A stretch of DNA of 64,000 bases, taken from Blattabacterium cuenoti (GTDB lineage Bacteria; Bacteroidota; Bacteroidia; Flavobacteriales; Blattabacteriaceae). Each line of letters begins with the position of its first letter. Positions within the stretch are counted from its first letter, which is position 1. Under the pieces are notes generated by a model, which was not told where the DNA came from, did no database searches, and saw only the letters and a list, made by a program, of their open reading frames with translations. Shown in pieces: positions 31,126-41,694 of this stretch. A program made the translations under genes and the position numbers. The stretch covers positions 453,017 through 517,016 of the forward strand of contig NZ_CP059185.1 in NCBI RefSeq assembly GCF_014251315.1, read 5' to 3'.

Positions 31126-31469
31126 CAGCTTTTTACTCTTGCTTTTTTTCCTTTTAGAGTTCTAAAATAATAAATTTTGGATCTTCGGACTTTTCCTTTT
31201 TTATTTACCTCTATTTTTCGTATGTTAGGTTGATTAAAAATAAATATACGTTCTATTCCTATTCCTGCACTTATTTTCCGAATAGTAAATGTTTTAGTTA
31301 ATCCTTTTCCTTGTTTTTTTATAACCACTCCTTTAAAAGATTGAATTCTTTTTTTTTCTCCTTCTTTAATTTCAAAAAAAACAGTGATTGTATCTCCTGA
31401 ATGAAATAATGGAAAATGATTTTTAGATAAAAATTTATCTTCTATATATTTTAGAATATTTTGAAACAT
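31125..31469 (-). CDS. rplS: 50S ribosomal protein L19
   Basis: Large-subunit protein at the 30S-50S interface. The 114-residue sequence has the L19 signature: FHSGDTITVFFEIKEGEKKR, QSFKGVVI, TFTIRKISAGIGIERIF and the basic C-terminal KVRRSKIYYFR. Its stop codon lies at the edge of the terminator hairpin at 31084-31125. It follows glmM by 24 bases. Confidence 0.97.
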   Translation of the reverse strand: MFQNILKYIEDKFLSKNHFPLFHSGDTITVFFEIKEGEKKRIQSFKGVVIKKQGKGLTKTFTIRKISAGIGIERIFIFNQPNIRKIEVNKKGKVRRSKIYYFRTLKGKKARVKS

Positions 31470-31493
31470 GATTTGATTGTAATTAATAATTAA

Positions 31494-32882
31494 TCATAAT
31501 TTTTTAATCTCATATATAATTTCTTTCGATAAGAAATCAGCTCTTTTTCTTGAAGTACTTTCTGAATGTATTCTGATAATATTTTCAGTATTTGATTTTC
31601 TTATATGTATCCATTCATTATATTTAAAATAAATTTTAATTCCATCACTAAAATCCATTTTTTTTCCTTTATATTTTTTTTTTATTGTTTTTAATAATAT
31701 TTTAATTCGTTCATGAGAATAAAACCGAATTTTTTTTTTCGACATAAAATAATTAGAATATCTTTTCTTTAATTTAGATAATGGAATGTTGGAAAATTTA
31801 GCTATTTGAGTAAGAAATAACGCAATTCCAATCAATGCATCTCTTCCATAACGTAAATTAGGATAAATAATCCCTCCATTTCCTTCTCCTCCAATAACAG
31901 CATTAACTTTTTTCATTTTTTTTACAACATGGATTTCTCCAACAGGAGTTGAATAATAAGAAACCCCTTTTTTTATAGAAAGATCTTTTAATGCATGAGA
32001 AGATGATAAAGTAGAAACAACAGGACCTAATTGATTTTCCAATATGTAATCTGCTATAGACACTAAAGTATACTCTTCTCCAAAAAAGTCTCCGTTTTCG
32101 CAAACAAACACTACACGATCCACATCAGGATCCACGGAAATTCCTAAATTTGCTTTTAGATACGGAACTTTTTTACATATTTCTCTTAAATTTTTTTTAA
32201 TAGGTTCAGGGTTGTGCACAAAATCACCATGAGGATCACAATACATCTCAATAACATGAACCCCCAAATATTTTAACAAAAGAGGAACTGCAATTCCTCC
32301 TGTAGAATTAATTCCATCTACTACAATTTTTAGTTTAGCTTTTTGAATAATATTTTTGTCTATAATAGGTAACGAAAGAATTTTTTCTATATGTTTTTGA
32401 ATATAATTTTTTTTATAATAAAGTTTACCTAATTTTTTATATGAAGAAAAATTAAAATATTTTTTTTCTACTATATAGATTAATTTTTTAAAATCTTTTT
32501 CAGATAAAAATTCTCCATAAGAGTTGAACATTTTCAATCCATTCCAATTTTTAGGATTATGACTTGCCGTTAACATTACACCGCCATCAGCTTTTTCATT
32601 TATCACAGCAAAACCAACAGTCGGGGTTGTAGATAAACCGATATTTACAATATTCACACCAAGACTTTGAAAAGTAATTATTAAAAATTGTTGAAATAAA
32701 TCAGAAGAAACTCTTCCATCTCTTCCTAATATTATAATAAATTTTTTTTTATTTTTATATTTTTTTTTTATCCAAAAAATATATCCTGCAGCAAATTGAA
32801 TTATATCTATAGGAGAAAATCCATTTCCCACTTTTCCTCCCAAAGTACCTCTTATTCCAGATGAAGATTTTACAAGAACCAA
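31494..32882 (-). CDS. glmM: Phosphoglucosamine mutase (phosphohexomutase family)
   Basis: Interconverts glucosamine-6-phosphate and glucosamine-1-phosphate on the way to UDP-GlcNAc for peptidoglycan. It begins VKSSSGIRGTLGG, has the phosphoserine loop TASHNPKNWNGLK (about residue 100), the metal-binding loop DPDVDRVVF (about 250), and the sugar loop GGEGNGGIIYP (about 335). The sugar loop resembles the archaeal/Bacteroidota form rather than E. coli GlmM (GEQSGH). At 462 residues it is full length. Phosphomannomutase activity cannot be excluded from sequence. MurA, which acts later in the same pathway, is at 55840. Confidence 0.85.
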   Translation of the reverse strand: MVLVKSSSGIRGTLGGKVGNGFSPIDIIQFAAGYIFWIKKKYKNKKKFIIILGRDGRVSSDLFQQFLIITFQSLGVNIVNIGLSTTPTVGFAVINEKADGGVMLTASHNPKNWNGLKMFNSYGEFLSEKDFKKLIYIVEKKYFNFSSYKKLGKLYYKKNYIQKHIEKILSLPIIDKNIIQKAKLKIVVDGINSTGGIAVPLLLKYLGVHVIEMYCDPHGDFVHNPEPIKKNLREICKKVPYLKANLGISVDPDVDRVVFVCENGDFFGEEYTLVSIADYILENQLGPVVSTLSSSHALKDLSIKKGVSYYSTPVGEIHVVKKMKKVNAVIGGEGNGGIIYPNLRYGRDALIGIALFLTQIAKFSNIPLSKLKKRYSNYFMSKKKIRFYSHERIKILLKTIKKKYKGKKMDFSDGIKIYFKYNEWIHIRKSNTENIIRIHSESTSRKRADFLSKEIIYEIKKL

Positions 32883-32935
32883 AGATTTATAAATTTTTAT
32901 TTATAAAACAAAAATACAAAATTAAATTTTTTGAT

Positions 32936-34141
32936 TTATTCAAATTCTATAACTTTTATGGGATAGATTTTTTTAATGAAAAACAAAGAAGGGAAAAATA
33001 TTGTAATAAAACAAATAAAAATAACAGATAAATTGATAATGATAATATGATATATTTTAAAATAAATGGGAACAAAATCAACAAAATATTGTATTTTATT
33101 TAATGATATTAAATGAAATTTTTTTTGCCCTATTAATAAAGAAATTCCAATGCTATTTCCTATAATTAATGAAGGAATCAATATTTGTATGATATAAAAC
33201 AAGAATATTTTATGTATAACTTTATTTTCAGCTCCTAAAATTTTTAAAATACCTATGGTTTTGATTCTTTCTAAAAGAAGTATTAAAATAAATACAATCA
33301 TATTAATAGTTACGGATGCAAAAATAATCAGACTAATAACGATAATATTTACATCAAAAATGTTTATCCATTTTATAATATCATGATTGTTTTGAATAGT
33401 TTGAACTGAAAATTCTTTAGGGATTTTATGAAAAATTTTTTTCTCTATATTATCATAGGAAACAAAAATTTCAAATTTTTCTACTAAATCTTTTTTACAC
33501 CCGTAAATCTGTTGAATAGATTTTATATTTCCAATAATATATATATCATCAAATTCAGATATTCCAGTTTCATATAAACCAGAAACTTTAAATCTTTCTG
33601 AAAAAAGAATAGGTTTTCCTTTTTTATCAAAAAACATAAAATTTATTTTTATGCTTGATCCAATGTTTAATCCTAGTGATAAAGATACTTTTTTAGATAA
33701 AATCACATTGTGATTCCACAAGAGTTTTTTTTTATTTTCTGTAATTAAAAAATATTGAAAAAAAACGGGATTATAATCTTCATATAATCCTTTAAATATA
33801 TATCTATCTATTTTTCTATTTGTAGAAACAATCACATTTTTTTCAGAAATTCCATGAATTTGTTTAACTAGATTAGATTTGAAAAATTTCTTTTTTTTTA
33901 TAGAAAAAAAAGGATTACTTTTTGTTGAATTATTTTTATGTACAAGGATTTGTCCTCTAATATTTAATAGTTTATCTTTTATGATTTTTTTAAAACCAAA
34001 TCCTATAGAAAAAGTTAAAAAAGCTATAATCAGACCAAAAATTATTGTTGTTTGTGTTATTAGAACTATTGTTCTAAGAGTTTTATTTTTTCTACAATCT
34101 TCCCAAACTGTTTTTCGGGAAAAAAACCATTCAAAATTCAA
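32936..34141 (-). CDS. LolC/LolE-like ABC transporter permease
   Basis: Inner-membrane permease of the FtsX/MacB type, with one N-terminal transmembrane helix (TIVLITQTTIIFGLIIAFLTF), a large periplasmic domain of about 200 residues, and three C-terminal helices. The cytoplasmic loop after helix 2 reads LLERIKTIGILKILGAENK, the coupling-helix motif of the family. Closest in layout to LolE/LolC, which release lipoproteins from the inner membrane with the ATPase LolD. No ATPase gene is adjacent. At 401 residues it is usual length. It is 12 bases from dnaB and 53 from glmM. Confidence 0.8.
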   Translation of the reverse strand: MNFEWFFSRKTVWEDCRKNKTLRTIVLITQTTIIFGLIIAFLTFSIGFGFKKIIKDKLLNIRGQILVHKNNSTKSNPFFSIKKKKFFKSNLVKQIHGISEKNVIVSTNRKIDRYIFKGLYEDYNPVFFQYFLITENKKKLLWNHNVILSKKVSLSLGLNIGSSIKINFMFFDKKGKPILFSERFKVSGLYETGISEFDDIYIIGNIKSIQQIYGCKKDLVEKFEIFVSYDNIEKKIFHKIPKEFSVQTIQNNHDIIKWINIFDVNIIVISLIIFASVTINMIVFILILLLERIKTIGILKILGAENKVIHKIFLFYIIQILIPSLIIGNSIGISLLIGQKKFHLISLNKIQYFVDFVPIYFKIYHIIIINLSVIFICFITIFFPSLFFIKKIYPIKVIEFE

Positions 34142-34153
34142 TTTTATATTTTA

Positions 34154-35728
34154 CTAAATATCTCCATCCAAATAATTTTCATTATTGGAGTCCATTTTAT
34201 TAGATTCTGATAATGGATTATTTTCAAAATCTTCATAAGATTCATTAGAAGGAGACATAAAAAAATCTTCTTGATCAAGAACATTTTTTTTGTAATCTTC
34301 TTCCCAAACTAATGAAGTATATTTTTTTTCTTCTAAATTTACAAATTGAGATTGATCACTTATAAATTTTAAACGAAATTTATCTAATCCTCCATTTCTA
34401 TGTTTGGAAATTATAATTTCGGCTTGACCTATGCAAGAATCATTGTCTTCATCCGAGTCCCAAATTTTAAATCCATAATATTCGGGTCTATAAATAAATA
34501 GAACTATATCTGCATCTTGTTCTATAGCACCTGATTCCCGTAAATCAGATAATACAGGACGTTTACTCCCTCCTCTTGTTTCTACTGCTCTAGAAAGTTG
34601 AGATAAAGCTATTATTGGAATATCAAGTTCTTTCGCTATAGATTTTAAACTTCTAGAAATAACTGATATTTCTTGTTCTCTATTTTGGAATTTAGAACCA
34701 TGATCATGAATTCCCATCAACTGCATATAATCTATAAATATTAATTTAATTTTATGTTGGGATATTAAACGACGACACTTTGCACGTAAACTAAATATAG
34801 ATAAAGAAGGAGTATCATCTATAAATAAAGGAATATTCTTTAAATTTTTTGTTTTATGAAGTAAACGATCCCAATCTAATTTAGATAAATTTGCTCTTTT
34901 AATTTTTTCTGATGATATCCCAGTTTCTGACGAAATTAACTTTGTAATTAATTGAATTGAAGACATTTCTAATGAAAAAATTATAATTGGAATTTTTTGA
35001 TCTACAACTATATTTTTAACCATAGATAACATAAAAGTTGTTTTTCCCATTCCAGGTCTGGAAGCTAATATAATTAAATCAGAATTCTGCCATCCAGAAG
35101 TAATATGATCCAGTTTATGAAATCCAGAAGAAATACCACTTAATCCTTCTTTCTCTGTTTTTTTAATTTTTTCAATAGCTTTTTGTATAAGACATTGAGT
35201 GGTTTCATATTTCTTTGTTATTAAATATTTTTGATTAATTTCAAAAAGTTTTGATTCGGCATGATCTAAAAGATCAAAAACATCTGTACTTTCATCATAA
35301 CATTTTTGAATAATATTAGAAGATATACTAATTAATTTTCTTAAAATAAATTTTTGTAATACTATGCGACTATGATACTCTATATGTGCAGAAGAAATAA
35401 CTTTTTGTGTTAATTCTATTAAATATAATTCCCCTCCTACTGATTCCAATTTTCCACTTTTTCGAAGTTCATTTAAAACAGTGTATAGATCAACAGGTTT
35501 AGAATTATGATATAATTTTTGTATCGAAAAAAATATTTCTTGATGTTCTTTTTTATAAAAAATTTCAGGAAAAAGTATATCAATAACTTCATCTAAACCT
35601 TTTTTATCTATCATAATAGCTCCTATTATAGCTTCTTCTAAATCATATGCTTGAGGAGGTATTTTTCCTTTTTTTGTTATTGAATTGAAACAAAATTTAT
35701 TCGTTTTTTCCTGTATAATATTATTCAT
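34154..35728 (-). CDS. dnaB: Replicative DNA helicase DnaB
   Basis: Hexameric 5'-3' helicase at the replication fork. The N-terminal domain begins with PPQAYDLEEAIIGAIMID. The RecA-type C-terminal domain has Walker A ASRPGMGKTTF (about residue 225), Walker B IFIDYMQL, and QLSRAVETRGGSKRPVLSDL followed by SGAIEQDADIV. The C-terminus ends in an acidic Asn/Glu/Ser-rich tail. At 524 residues it has no intein. Neighbours are accA upstream and the Lol-like permease downstream. Confidence 0.97.
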   Translation of the reverse strand: MNNIIQEKTNKFCFNSITKKGKIPPQAYDLEEAIIGAIMIDKKGLDEVIDILFPEIFYKKEHQEIFFSIQKLYHNSKPVDLYTVLNELRKSGKLESVGGELYLIELTQKVISSAHIEYHSRIVLQKFILRKLISISSNIIQKCYDESTDVFDLLDHAESKLFEINQKYLITKKYETTQCLIQKAIEKIKKTEKEGLSGISSGFHKLDHITSGWQNSDLIILASRPGMGKTTFMLSMVKNIVVDQKIPIIIFSLEMSSIQLITKLISSETGISSEKIKRANLSKLDWDRLLHKTKNLKNIPLFIDDTPSLSIFSLRAKCRRLISQHKIKLIFIDYMQLMGIHDHGSKFQNREQEISVISRSLKSIAKELDIPIIALSQLSRAVETRGGSKRPVLSDLRESGAIEQDADIVLFIYRPEYYGFKIWDSDEDNDSCIGQAEIIISKHRNGGLDKFRLKFISDQSQFVNLEEKKYTSLVWEEDYKKNVLDQEDFFMSPSNESYEDFENNPLSESNKMDSNNENYLDGDI

Positions 35729-35765
35729 AAAATCATTTTAAAACATGGACAAATAGAATAAAAAT

Positions 35766-36728
35766 TTATTCATCAAAAAAACCAATAGAAATATACTTAT
35801 TTTTTCTTTTTTTAATAAGAGATTCTATCTTAATTTCAGATAAAGTCTTATAATGTTTAATAATTTGTTTTTTTACAAATTTAAAAGCTTTTTCAGGAAA
35901 AAAATGAGCTCCTCCTAAAGGTTCCTTAATTACATCATCTACAAGATTTAACTTGTACATATTTTCTGCCGTCAATTTTAATGCTTCTGCCGATTTTTCT
36001 TTATTATCACGATTACCCCAAAGTATTGTAGAACAACTTTCAGGAGAAATAACAGAAAACCATGAATTTTCCATCATTAACACTTTATCTCCTACTCCAA
36101 TCCCTAAAGCTCCTCCACTAGCCCCCTCTCCTATAATTAAAACAATAATAGGAACTTTTAAACACATCATTTCATAAATATTTTTCCCAATCGCTTCTCC
36201 TTGACCTCTTTTTTCTGCTTCAATTCCAGGAAAAGCTCCTGGTGTATCAATAAAAGTTATAACAGGTTTTTCAAATTTTTCTGCTAATTTCATAAGACGT
36301 AAAGCTTTTCTGTATCCTTCCGGATTCGGCATCCCAAACCTTCTATATTGTCTATCTTTGGTATTTTTTCCTTTTTGAGTTCCAATTAACATAAAAGTAT
36401 AATCCTCTATTTTTCCAAAACCTCCTACTATAGCTTTATCATCACCAAAATGACGATCTCCATGTAATTCTATAAAAGAATCTTTTTTTGTTATGGAATG
36501 TATGTAATCTAAAGTATAAGGTCTATTTGGGTGTCTAGATAATTGGACTCTTTGCCAAGGAGTTAAATTATTGTGTACCTTTTTAATGGTTTTCTCCAAT
36601 TTGAATTGCAATTGATTGCAAACTTCTTTCATGTTTATTCCACTTTTTTTTTCTATTAGTACACAGTTTATATATTGATCCTGAATTTCTTGTATTGGTT
36701 TTTCAAAATCTAAATATTCCATATTCAA
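35766..36728 (-). CDS. accA: Acetyl-CoA carboxylase carboxyltransferase subunit alpha
   Basis: Alpha subunit of the carboxyltransferase that makes malonyl-CoA for fatty acid synthesis; needs AccD, which is not in the window. Motifs include [49 protein letters not shown] and the oxyanion-hole segment [15 protein letters not shown]. At 320 residues it is full length. It sits between sdhB and dnaB on the minus strand, 17 bases after sdhB. Confidence 0.96.
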   Translation of the reverse strand: MNMEYLDFEKPIQEIQDQYINCVLIEKKSGINMKEVCNQLQFKLEKTIKKVHNNLTPWQRVQLSRHPNRPYTLDYIHSITKKDSFIELHGDRHFGDDKAIVGGFGKIEDYTFMLIGTQKGKNTKDRQYRRFGMPNPEGYRKALRLMKLAEKFEKPVITFIDTPGAFPGIEAEKRGQGEAIGKNIYEMMCLKVPIIVLIIGEGASGGALGIGVGDKVLMMENSWFSVISPESCSTILWGNRDNKEKSAEALKLTAENMYKLNLVDDVIKEPLGGAHFFPEKAFKFVKKQIIKHYKTLSEIKIESLIKKRKNKYISIGFFDE

Positions 36729-36744
36729 AAAAAAAAGAACAGAT

Positions 36745-37509
36745 TTAAATAATAAATGATTGAATGTATTCCCGATTCATAAAAGAAATATACTCTGTAG
36801 ATATTCCTTTTGGACATTCAACTTCACATGCTTTAGTATTAGTACAACTACCAAATCCTTCTTCATCCATTTTTTTTATCATATTTGAAACTCTTTTTTT
36901 TCTCTCTATTTTTCCTTGAGGTAACAAAGCAAGTTGTGAAACTTTTGCTGAAACAAATAGCATAGCCGATCTATTTTTGCATGCCGCTACGCATGCTCCG
37001 CAACCAATACATGTAGCAGCGTCAAAAGCTTTATCTGCTTTTTCTTTTGGAATCGGAATCATATTTCCATCTATTGTTTTTCCAAATGTATTTACAGATA
37101 TGTAACCACCTGACATAATAATTCTATCAAAAGAAGACCTATCGACAACAAGATCTTTAATTATAGGAAAAGGTTTTGCCCTCCAAGGTTCTACATATAT
37201 AGTTTCTCCATCATGAAAACGACGCATATGAAGTTGACAAGTCGTAATTAAATTATCTGGGCCATGAGCTCTTCCATTAATATATAGAGAACACATTCCA
37301 CAAATTCCTTCACGACAATCATGATCAAATGATATAGGAGAAGACCCTTTATCCTTACTGCATATAATTTGATTGTTTAAAATATCTAACATTTCTAAAA
37401 ATGAACTATTAGGAGATATATTATCTATTTGATAAGTTTTAAAATAACCTTTTTCTTCACGATTTTTTTGTCTCCATATTTTTAACTTAAAATTCATAAG
37501 TTCTTTCAT
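36745..37509 (-). CDS. sdhB: Succinate dehydrogenase/fumarate reductase iron-sulfur subunit
   Basis: Electron-transfer subunit of complex II carrying three Fe-S clusters. The 2Fe-2S site is [16 protein letters not shown] with a downstream TTCQLHMR, and the 4Fe-4S/3Fe-4S sites are [13 protein letters not shown] and [16 protein letters not shown]. At 254 residues it is the Bacteroidota type. It lies in the order sdhC-sdhA-sdhB (transcript direction), 21 bases after sdhA. Confidence 0.97.
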   Translation of the reverse strand: MKELMNFKLKIWRQKNREEKGYFKTYQIDNISPNSSFLEMLDILNNQIICSKDKGSSPISFDHDCREGICGMCSLYINGRAHGPDNLITTCQLHMRRFHDGETIYVEPWRAKPFPIIKDLVVDRSSFDRIIMSGGYISVNTFGKTIDGNMIPIPKEKADKAFDAATCIGCGACVAACKNRSAMLFVSAKVSQLALLPQGKIERKKRVSNMIKKMDEEGFGSCTNTKACEVECPKGISTEYISFMNREYIQSFII

Positions 37510-37530
37510 ATAAAAAACTTTAATTGTGTT

Positions 37531-39558
37531 TTATTTATAAGAGCGAGACTGCACTTTTACAAAAGTAAAATTTAAATTTTCTTTGTGCATGATTTCATCA
37601 CTTATAGGATGATTTTCTTTGTATTCCCATACAGAAACATATTTATAATGAATGTCATCACGAAGAGCTTCTCCTTCTTGTGTTTGATATTCTTCACGAA
37701 AATGACTACCACAAGATTCTTTTCGATTTAAAGCATCCATAGCCATTAATTCTCCTAATTCTAAAAAATCTGCGACACGTCCAGCTTTTTCTAATTCAAA
37801 ATTTAATCCATCTTCAATATTTCCGGGAACAAAAGCATTTTTCCAAAATTCATTACGAAGTTCTTGTATATTTTTTATAGCTTCACGTAATCCAACATGA
37901 TTTCTACTCATCCCTACATATTTCCACATAATATTTCCAAGTTTTTTATGAAAAAAATCAACAGGCATATTTCCATTATTTTGGATAAGTTTTTGAATTC
38001 TATTTTTCACATTTTTTTCTGATAGCTGAAAAGCTACATGTTTTGTAGAAATTTTTTCTGTTATACATTCAGATAAATAGTCTGCTATGGTATATGGTAA
38101 AATGAAATAACCATCAGCTAATCCTTGCATTAATGCAGAAGCTCCTAAGCGATTAGCTCCATGATCAGAAAAATTAGATTCTCCTATAATATAACATCCA
38201 GGTATAGAAGACATTAAATTGTAATCTACCCATAAACCTCCCATTGTATAATGTACTGCTGGATAAATTTTCATAGGAGTTTGGTAAGGATTACTATTGG
38301 TTATTTTTTCATACATATGAAATAAATTTCCATATTTAGATTCCATTACTTCTTTTCCTAATTTCATTTGATCCAATGAATTGGATTGTTTAATTCCAAG
38401 TTCATTTGTTTTTTCTTTTCCATATTTTTCTATAGAAAAACTAAAATCTAAAAATACACCTTCTTTATTTTCATTATTCTCTATTCCAAATCCTTTATCA
38501 CAACGTTCTTTAGCAGCTCTAGAAGCGACATCCCTTGGAACAAGATTTCCAAATGAAGGATAGCGTCTTTCAAGATAATAATCTCTATCATCTTCATTTA
38601 TATCCTCTGGTTTTTTAGATCCATTTCGTATAGAAATAGAATCTTCTAATTTTTTTGGGACCCATATTCTTCCATCATTTCTTAATGATTCAGACATTAA
38701 TGTTAATTTTGATTGATAATTTCCATGAACTGGAATACAAGTAGGATGTATTTGAGTGTAACAAGGATTAGCGAAATATCCTCCTTTTTTATGAACTTTC
38801 CATATAGCACTAGCATTAGATCCCATAGCATTAGTGGATAAAAAAAATATATTACCGTAACCTCCTGAAGCGATAACGACAGCATGTGCTGCATGTCTTT
38901 CTATTTCTCCAGAAATAAGATTCCGAGCAATAATACCTTTAGCGGAACCATCTACAATAACTAAATCTAACATTTCATGACGATTATACATTTTTATTCT
39001 TCCTAATCCTATTTGTCTAGACATAGAAGAATAACATGCTAATAAAAGCTGTTGACCTGTTTGTCCCTTAGCGTAAAAAGTTCTAGAAACTTTTGTCCCC
39101 CCAAAAGATCTAGTGTCTAAATATCCGGCATAATCACGAGCGAATGGGACTCCTTGAGCTACACATTGATCGATAATATTAGACGATATTTCTGCTAAAC
39201 GATATACATTTGCTTCTCTAGATCTATAATCACCACCTTTAATGGTATCATAAAAAAGTTGATAAATTGAATCATTATCTCCTTTATAATTTTTAGAAGC
39301 ATTAATTCCACCTTGTGCTGCCACAGAATGAGCTCTTCTTGGAGAATCTTGATAACAAAAGGCTTTAACTCTATATCCCAATTCTGATAAAGATGCAGCA
39401 GCTGAACCTCCAGCAAGTCCTGTTCCAACTACAATAATTTCAATATTGGATCTATTATTGGGAGATACTAATTTTAAAGTAGATTTATGATCTTTCCATT
39501 TATGAGTTAACGAACTGACTGGAATTTTAGAATTGAATTTATAAGAACTTATCATCAA
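37531..39558 (-). CDS. sdhA: Succinate dehydrogenase/fumarate reductase flavoprotein subunit
   Basis: Catalytic FAD subunit that interconverts succinate and fumarate. It has the dinucleotide fold [19 protein letters not shown] near residue 45, the FAD-linking His region [17 protein letters not shown], and the active-site blocks HPTCIP and [11 protein letters not shown]. The [15 protein letters not shown] motif is present. At 675 residues it matches the long Bacteroidota/epsilon-type enzyme rather than the roughly 590-residue proteobacterial SdhA. Part of the sdhCAB operon. Confidence 0.97.
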   Translation of the reverse strand: MMISSYKFNSKIPVSSLTHKWKDHKSTLKLVSPNNRSNIEIIVVGTGLAGGSAAASLSELGYRVKAFCYQDSPRRAHSVAAQGGINASKNYKGDNDSIYQLFYDTIKGGDYRSREANVYRLAEISSNIIDQCVAQGVPFARDYAGYLDTRSFGGTKVSRTFYAKGQTGQQLLLACYSSMSRQIGLGRIKMYNRHEMLDLVIVDGSAKGIIARNLISGEIERHAAHAVVIASGGYGNIFFLSTNAMGSNASAIWKVHKKGGYFANPCYTQIHPTCIPVHGNYQSKLTLMSESLRNDGRIWVPKKLEDSISIRNGSKKPEDINEDDRDYYLERRYPSFGNLVPRDVASRAAKERCDKGFGIENNENKEGVFLDFSFSIEKYGKEKTNELGIKQSNSLDQMKLGKEVMESKYGNLFHMYEKITNSNPYQTPMKIYPAVHYTMGGLWVDYNLMSSIPGCYIIGESNFSDHGANRLGASALMQGLADGYFILPYTIADYLSECITEKISTKHVAFQLSEKNVKNRIQKLIQNNGNMPVDFFHKKLGNIMWKYVGMSRNHVGLREAIKNIQELRNEFWKNAFVPGNIEDGLNFELEKAGRVADFLELGELMAMDALNRKESCGSHFREEYQTQEGEALRDDIHYKYVSVWEYKENHPISDEIMHKENLNFTFVKVQSRSYK

Positions 39559-39570
39559 AAAAATTAGTTA

Positions 39571-40221
39571 TCATTCATTAAAAAAAAACCAAATAGCAAT
39601 AATAGAAAAACCAGAACAAATAAACCAAAGATATAAAAAACTAAATTTTTGTATCCAAGCTAATCTTTTTTTATTGGATAAACCTAAAGATTGGAAAGAA
39701 GATTGAAATCCATGGTTTAAATGAATCCCTAAAATAAAAAATGAAAATACATATATCAATGTATAAAAAGGATTTTTGAACAAAGAAACAACTATATTAT
39801 AATCAGAAATTAGATGACGATGATCTGAGTACTTCATAGGAATCATGAAATTAATAAGATGTAAAACTAAAAAAGATAAAATTAAAATTCCTGTATATAC
39901 CATTGAACGACTACTAAACGAAGTAATGGAATAAGAATTTATAGCGTAATCTATTTCTCCTTTGACTTTTTTATTTTCTAAATGTAACTTAATTCCGAAT
40001 AAAATATGAATAAAAAAACCTATAGCAAGAACATATTCCATTATTCGAATAAATATATTTTCTCTCATAAAAAAAACAGCATCGTTAAAAGCTTTTTCTC
40101 CTGAAAAAAGAAATAAATTAACACTCAAATGCAATAGCAAAAAAATCATTAAAAAAACTCCTGTTATAGACATAACCACTTTCTTCCCAACAGAGGATTG
40201 AAAAAAATTGCAATGATTCAC
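39571..40221 (-). CDS. sdhC: Succinate dehydrogenase cytochrome b subunit
   Basis: Single membrane-anchor subunit with five hydrophobic helices, cytochrome b558 type, binding haem and menaquinone. It begins NHCNFFQSSVGKKVVMSITGVFL, and candidate haem-ligand histidines lie in LLLHLSVNL, FFIHILFGIKLHLEN, LVLHLIN and LGIHLNHGFQSSFQSLG. The fused single-subunit anchor (216 residues, no sdhD) is the Bacteroidota/Bacillus arrangement. It is first in the sdhCAB operon. Confidence 0.95.
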   Translation of the reverse strand: MNHCNFFQSSVGKKVVMSITGVFLMIFLLLHLSVNLFLFSGEKAFNDAVFFMRENIFIRIMEYVLAIGFFIHILFGIKLHLENKKVKGEIDYAINSYSITSFSSRSMVYTGILILSFLVLHLINFMIPMKYSDHRHLISDYNIVVSLFKNPFYTLIYVFSFFILGIHLNHGFQSSFQSLGLSNKKRLAWIQKFSFLYLWFICSGFSIIAIWFFFNE

Positions 40222-40256
40222 TGATTATATTTATGTTATGTATATGTAGTAAATAT

Positions 40257-40288
40257 AAATAAGATATTTGAATTACAAATATTTATTT
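40257..40288 (-). terminator. Hairpin between cysteine desulfurase and sdhC
   Basis: An inverted repeat with 13 paired positions and one bulged base (arms 40257-40270 and 40276-40288, loop 40271-40275). It starts 6 bases after the desulfurase stop on the minus strand. It could end that transcript or attenuate read-through into sdhC. The stem is nearly all A-T and lacks a clean U-tract, so it is a weak call. Confidence 0.4.
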
Positions 40289-40293
40289 GACCC

Positions 40294-41448
40294 TTATTTT
40301 CTAATTTTTTGTAGAGCTTCCACAAGTAAATCTACATCTTTTTTCTCATTAAAAATTCCAAAAGAAATTCTAATAGGCATTGTTTGGTTTAATAAAAATT
40401 TATCTGTTATAGATTGAATCACATGAGATTTTTTTTTAAGATTGCTATGGCAAGAACTCCCTTTAGAAACAGAAACTCCCATCAAATCTAAATGAAAATA
40501 TAATAAATGATTTTTTTTTGTGGGATACAAAAAATTCAATATAGAAGGAATGCTTTTATCAGGATGAGATGATAATCCATTAAAAATAATATTAGGAATT
40601 ATTTTTTTCAATTCTGAAATACAATAAGATTTTAAATTTTGTATTTTTTTTATGTGACTTGTAGAATTGCAATAAGATAATCGTATAGCTTCTGATAACC
40701 CCGCTATTCCATGTATATTTTCTGTTCCTGAACGAATTCCATACTCCTGAAAACCTCCAGTAATCAAAGGTTTCATTTTTTTTAAAATATTATTTCTTAT
40801 AAAAGCAAAACCTATTCCTTTTGGCCCATAAAATTTGTGTGCACTTGCAGTAGCGAAATCAAAAGATAATTTTTTTACGTTAATAGGAAAATTTCCTACA
40901 ACTTGTATAGTATCTGAATGAAAATAAGCATTATATTTTTTACATAAAAAAATTACTTTCTCTACTTCTAACAAATTTCCGATTTCATTATTAGCATACA
41001 TTAAACTCACAAGCGTTTTTTTATATATATTTTTTTTCAATACTTCTTCCATATTATTAAAATCTAATACTCCTTTTTTATCAATTGAAATAAAATTTAC
41101 AGATATTTTATATCTGAGAGATAAATCTAAAATTGTTTGTAAGACAGATGGATGTTCTAACTGTGAAGTTAAAATATGTCTAATCTCTAAATCTAATATT
41201 GAAGATCTTAATACAAGATTATTTGCTTCAGTTCCTCCTGAAGTAAAAATAATCTCGGAAGGAGATGCTTTAATATTTTTAGCTACACAAATTCTAGATT
41301 CCTCTAAAATAGAACGAGCTTCTCTTCCATAACTATGCTGTACTGAAGAAGGATTCCCTAATGAATATTTTAATGTGTTTGTCATTACTTTCACAACTTC
41401 GTTTCTTATAGGAGTAGAAGCTGCGTTATCCAAATATGCTCGTTTCAT
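40294..41448 (-). CDS. iscS: Cysteine desulfurase (NifS/IscS family)
   Basis: PLP enzyme that takes sulfur from cysteine for Fe-S clusters and thio-modified tRNA. It begins YLDNAASTP, has SGGTEANNLVLR and the PLP lysine in ATASAHKFYGPKG (about residue 205). The catalytic Cys is in SKGSSCHS near residue 330. At 384 residues it is full length. The short catalytic loop suggests the NifS/IscS group rather than SufS. It serves the Fe-S proteins encoded nearby (SdhB, ferredoxin). No scaffold gene is adjacent. It is divergent from rny with a 246-base gap. Confidence 0.9.
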   Translation of the reverse strand: MKRAYLDNAASTPIRNEVVKVMTNTLKYSLGNPSSVQHSYGREARSILEESRICVAKNIKASPSEIIFTSGGTEANNLVLRSSILDLEIRHILTSQLEHPSVLQTILDLSLRYKISVNFISIDKKGVLDFNNMEEVLKKNIYKKTLVSLMYANNEIGNLLEVEKVIFLCKKYNAYFHSDTIQVVGNFPINVKKLSFDFATASAHKFYGPKGIGFAFIRNNILKKMKPLITGGFQEYGIRSGTENIHGIAGLSEAIRLSYCNSTSHIKKIQNLKSYCISELKKIIPNIIFNGLSSHPDKSIPSILNFLYPTKKNHLLYFHLDLMGVSVSKGSSCHSNLKKKSHVIQSITDKFLLNQTMPIRISFGIFNEKKDVDLLVEALQKIRK

Positions 41449-41694
41449 TTCCTATTCTTAAAATTTTTAAATACACATACAAAAATATATAATGTATTCA
41501 AATTCCGTTTGTTAAAATATATTCTAATAAAAAATCTCATCTTTAATTTTGTATATTTATTTATAGTTTTTTTTGGGGGGAAAAAATCTTCTTTGTAAAG
41601 AAACTTTATAGTTTTTGTTAAATATTTGTTGTTTTAATTAATAATAATAATGTTATTAAAATGTCTATTTTATTTTTATTTAAATTGAGTGAAT
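41449..41694. other. Divergent intergenic region with T8-G6-A6 tract
   Basis: This 246-base gap between the cysteine desulfurase and rny is one of the largest in the window. It contains T8 (41567-41574), G6 (41575-41580) and A6 (41581-41586) in a row, then the small inverted repeat TTCTTT-GT-AAAGAA. Several TTTG words suggest promoters for both genes but none has the full consensus spacing. No RNA gene was recognised. Confidence 0.5.
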
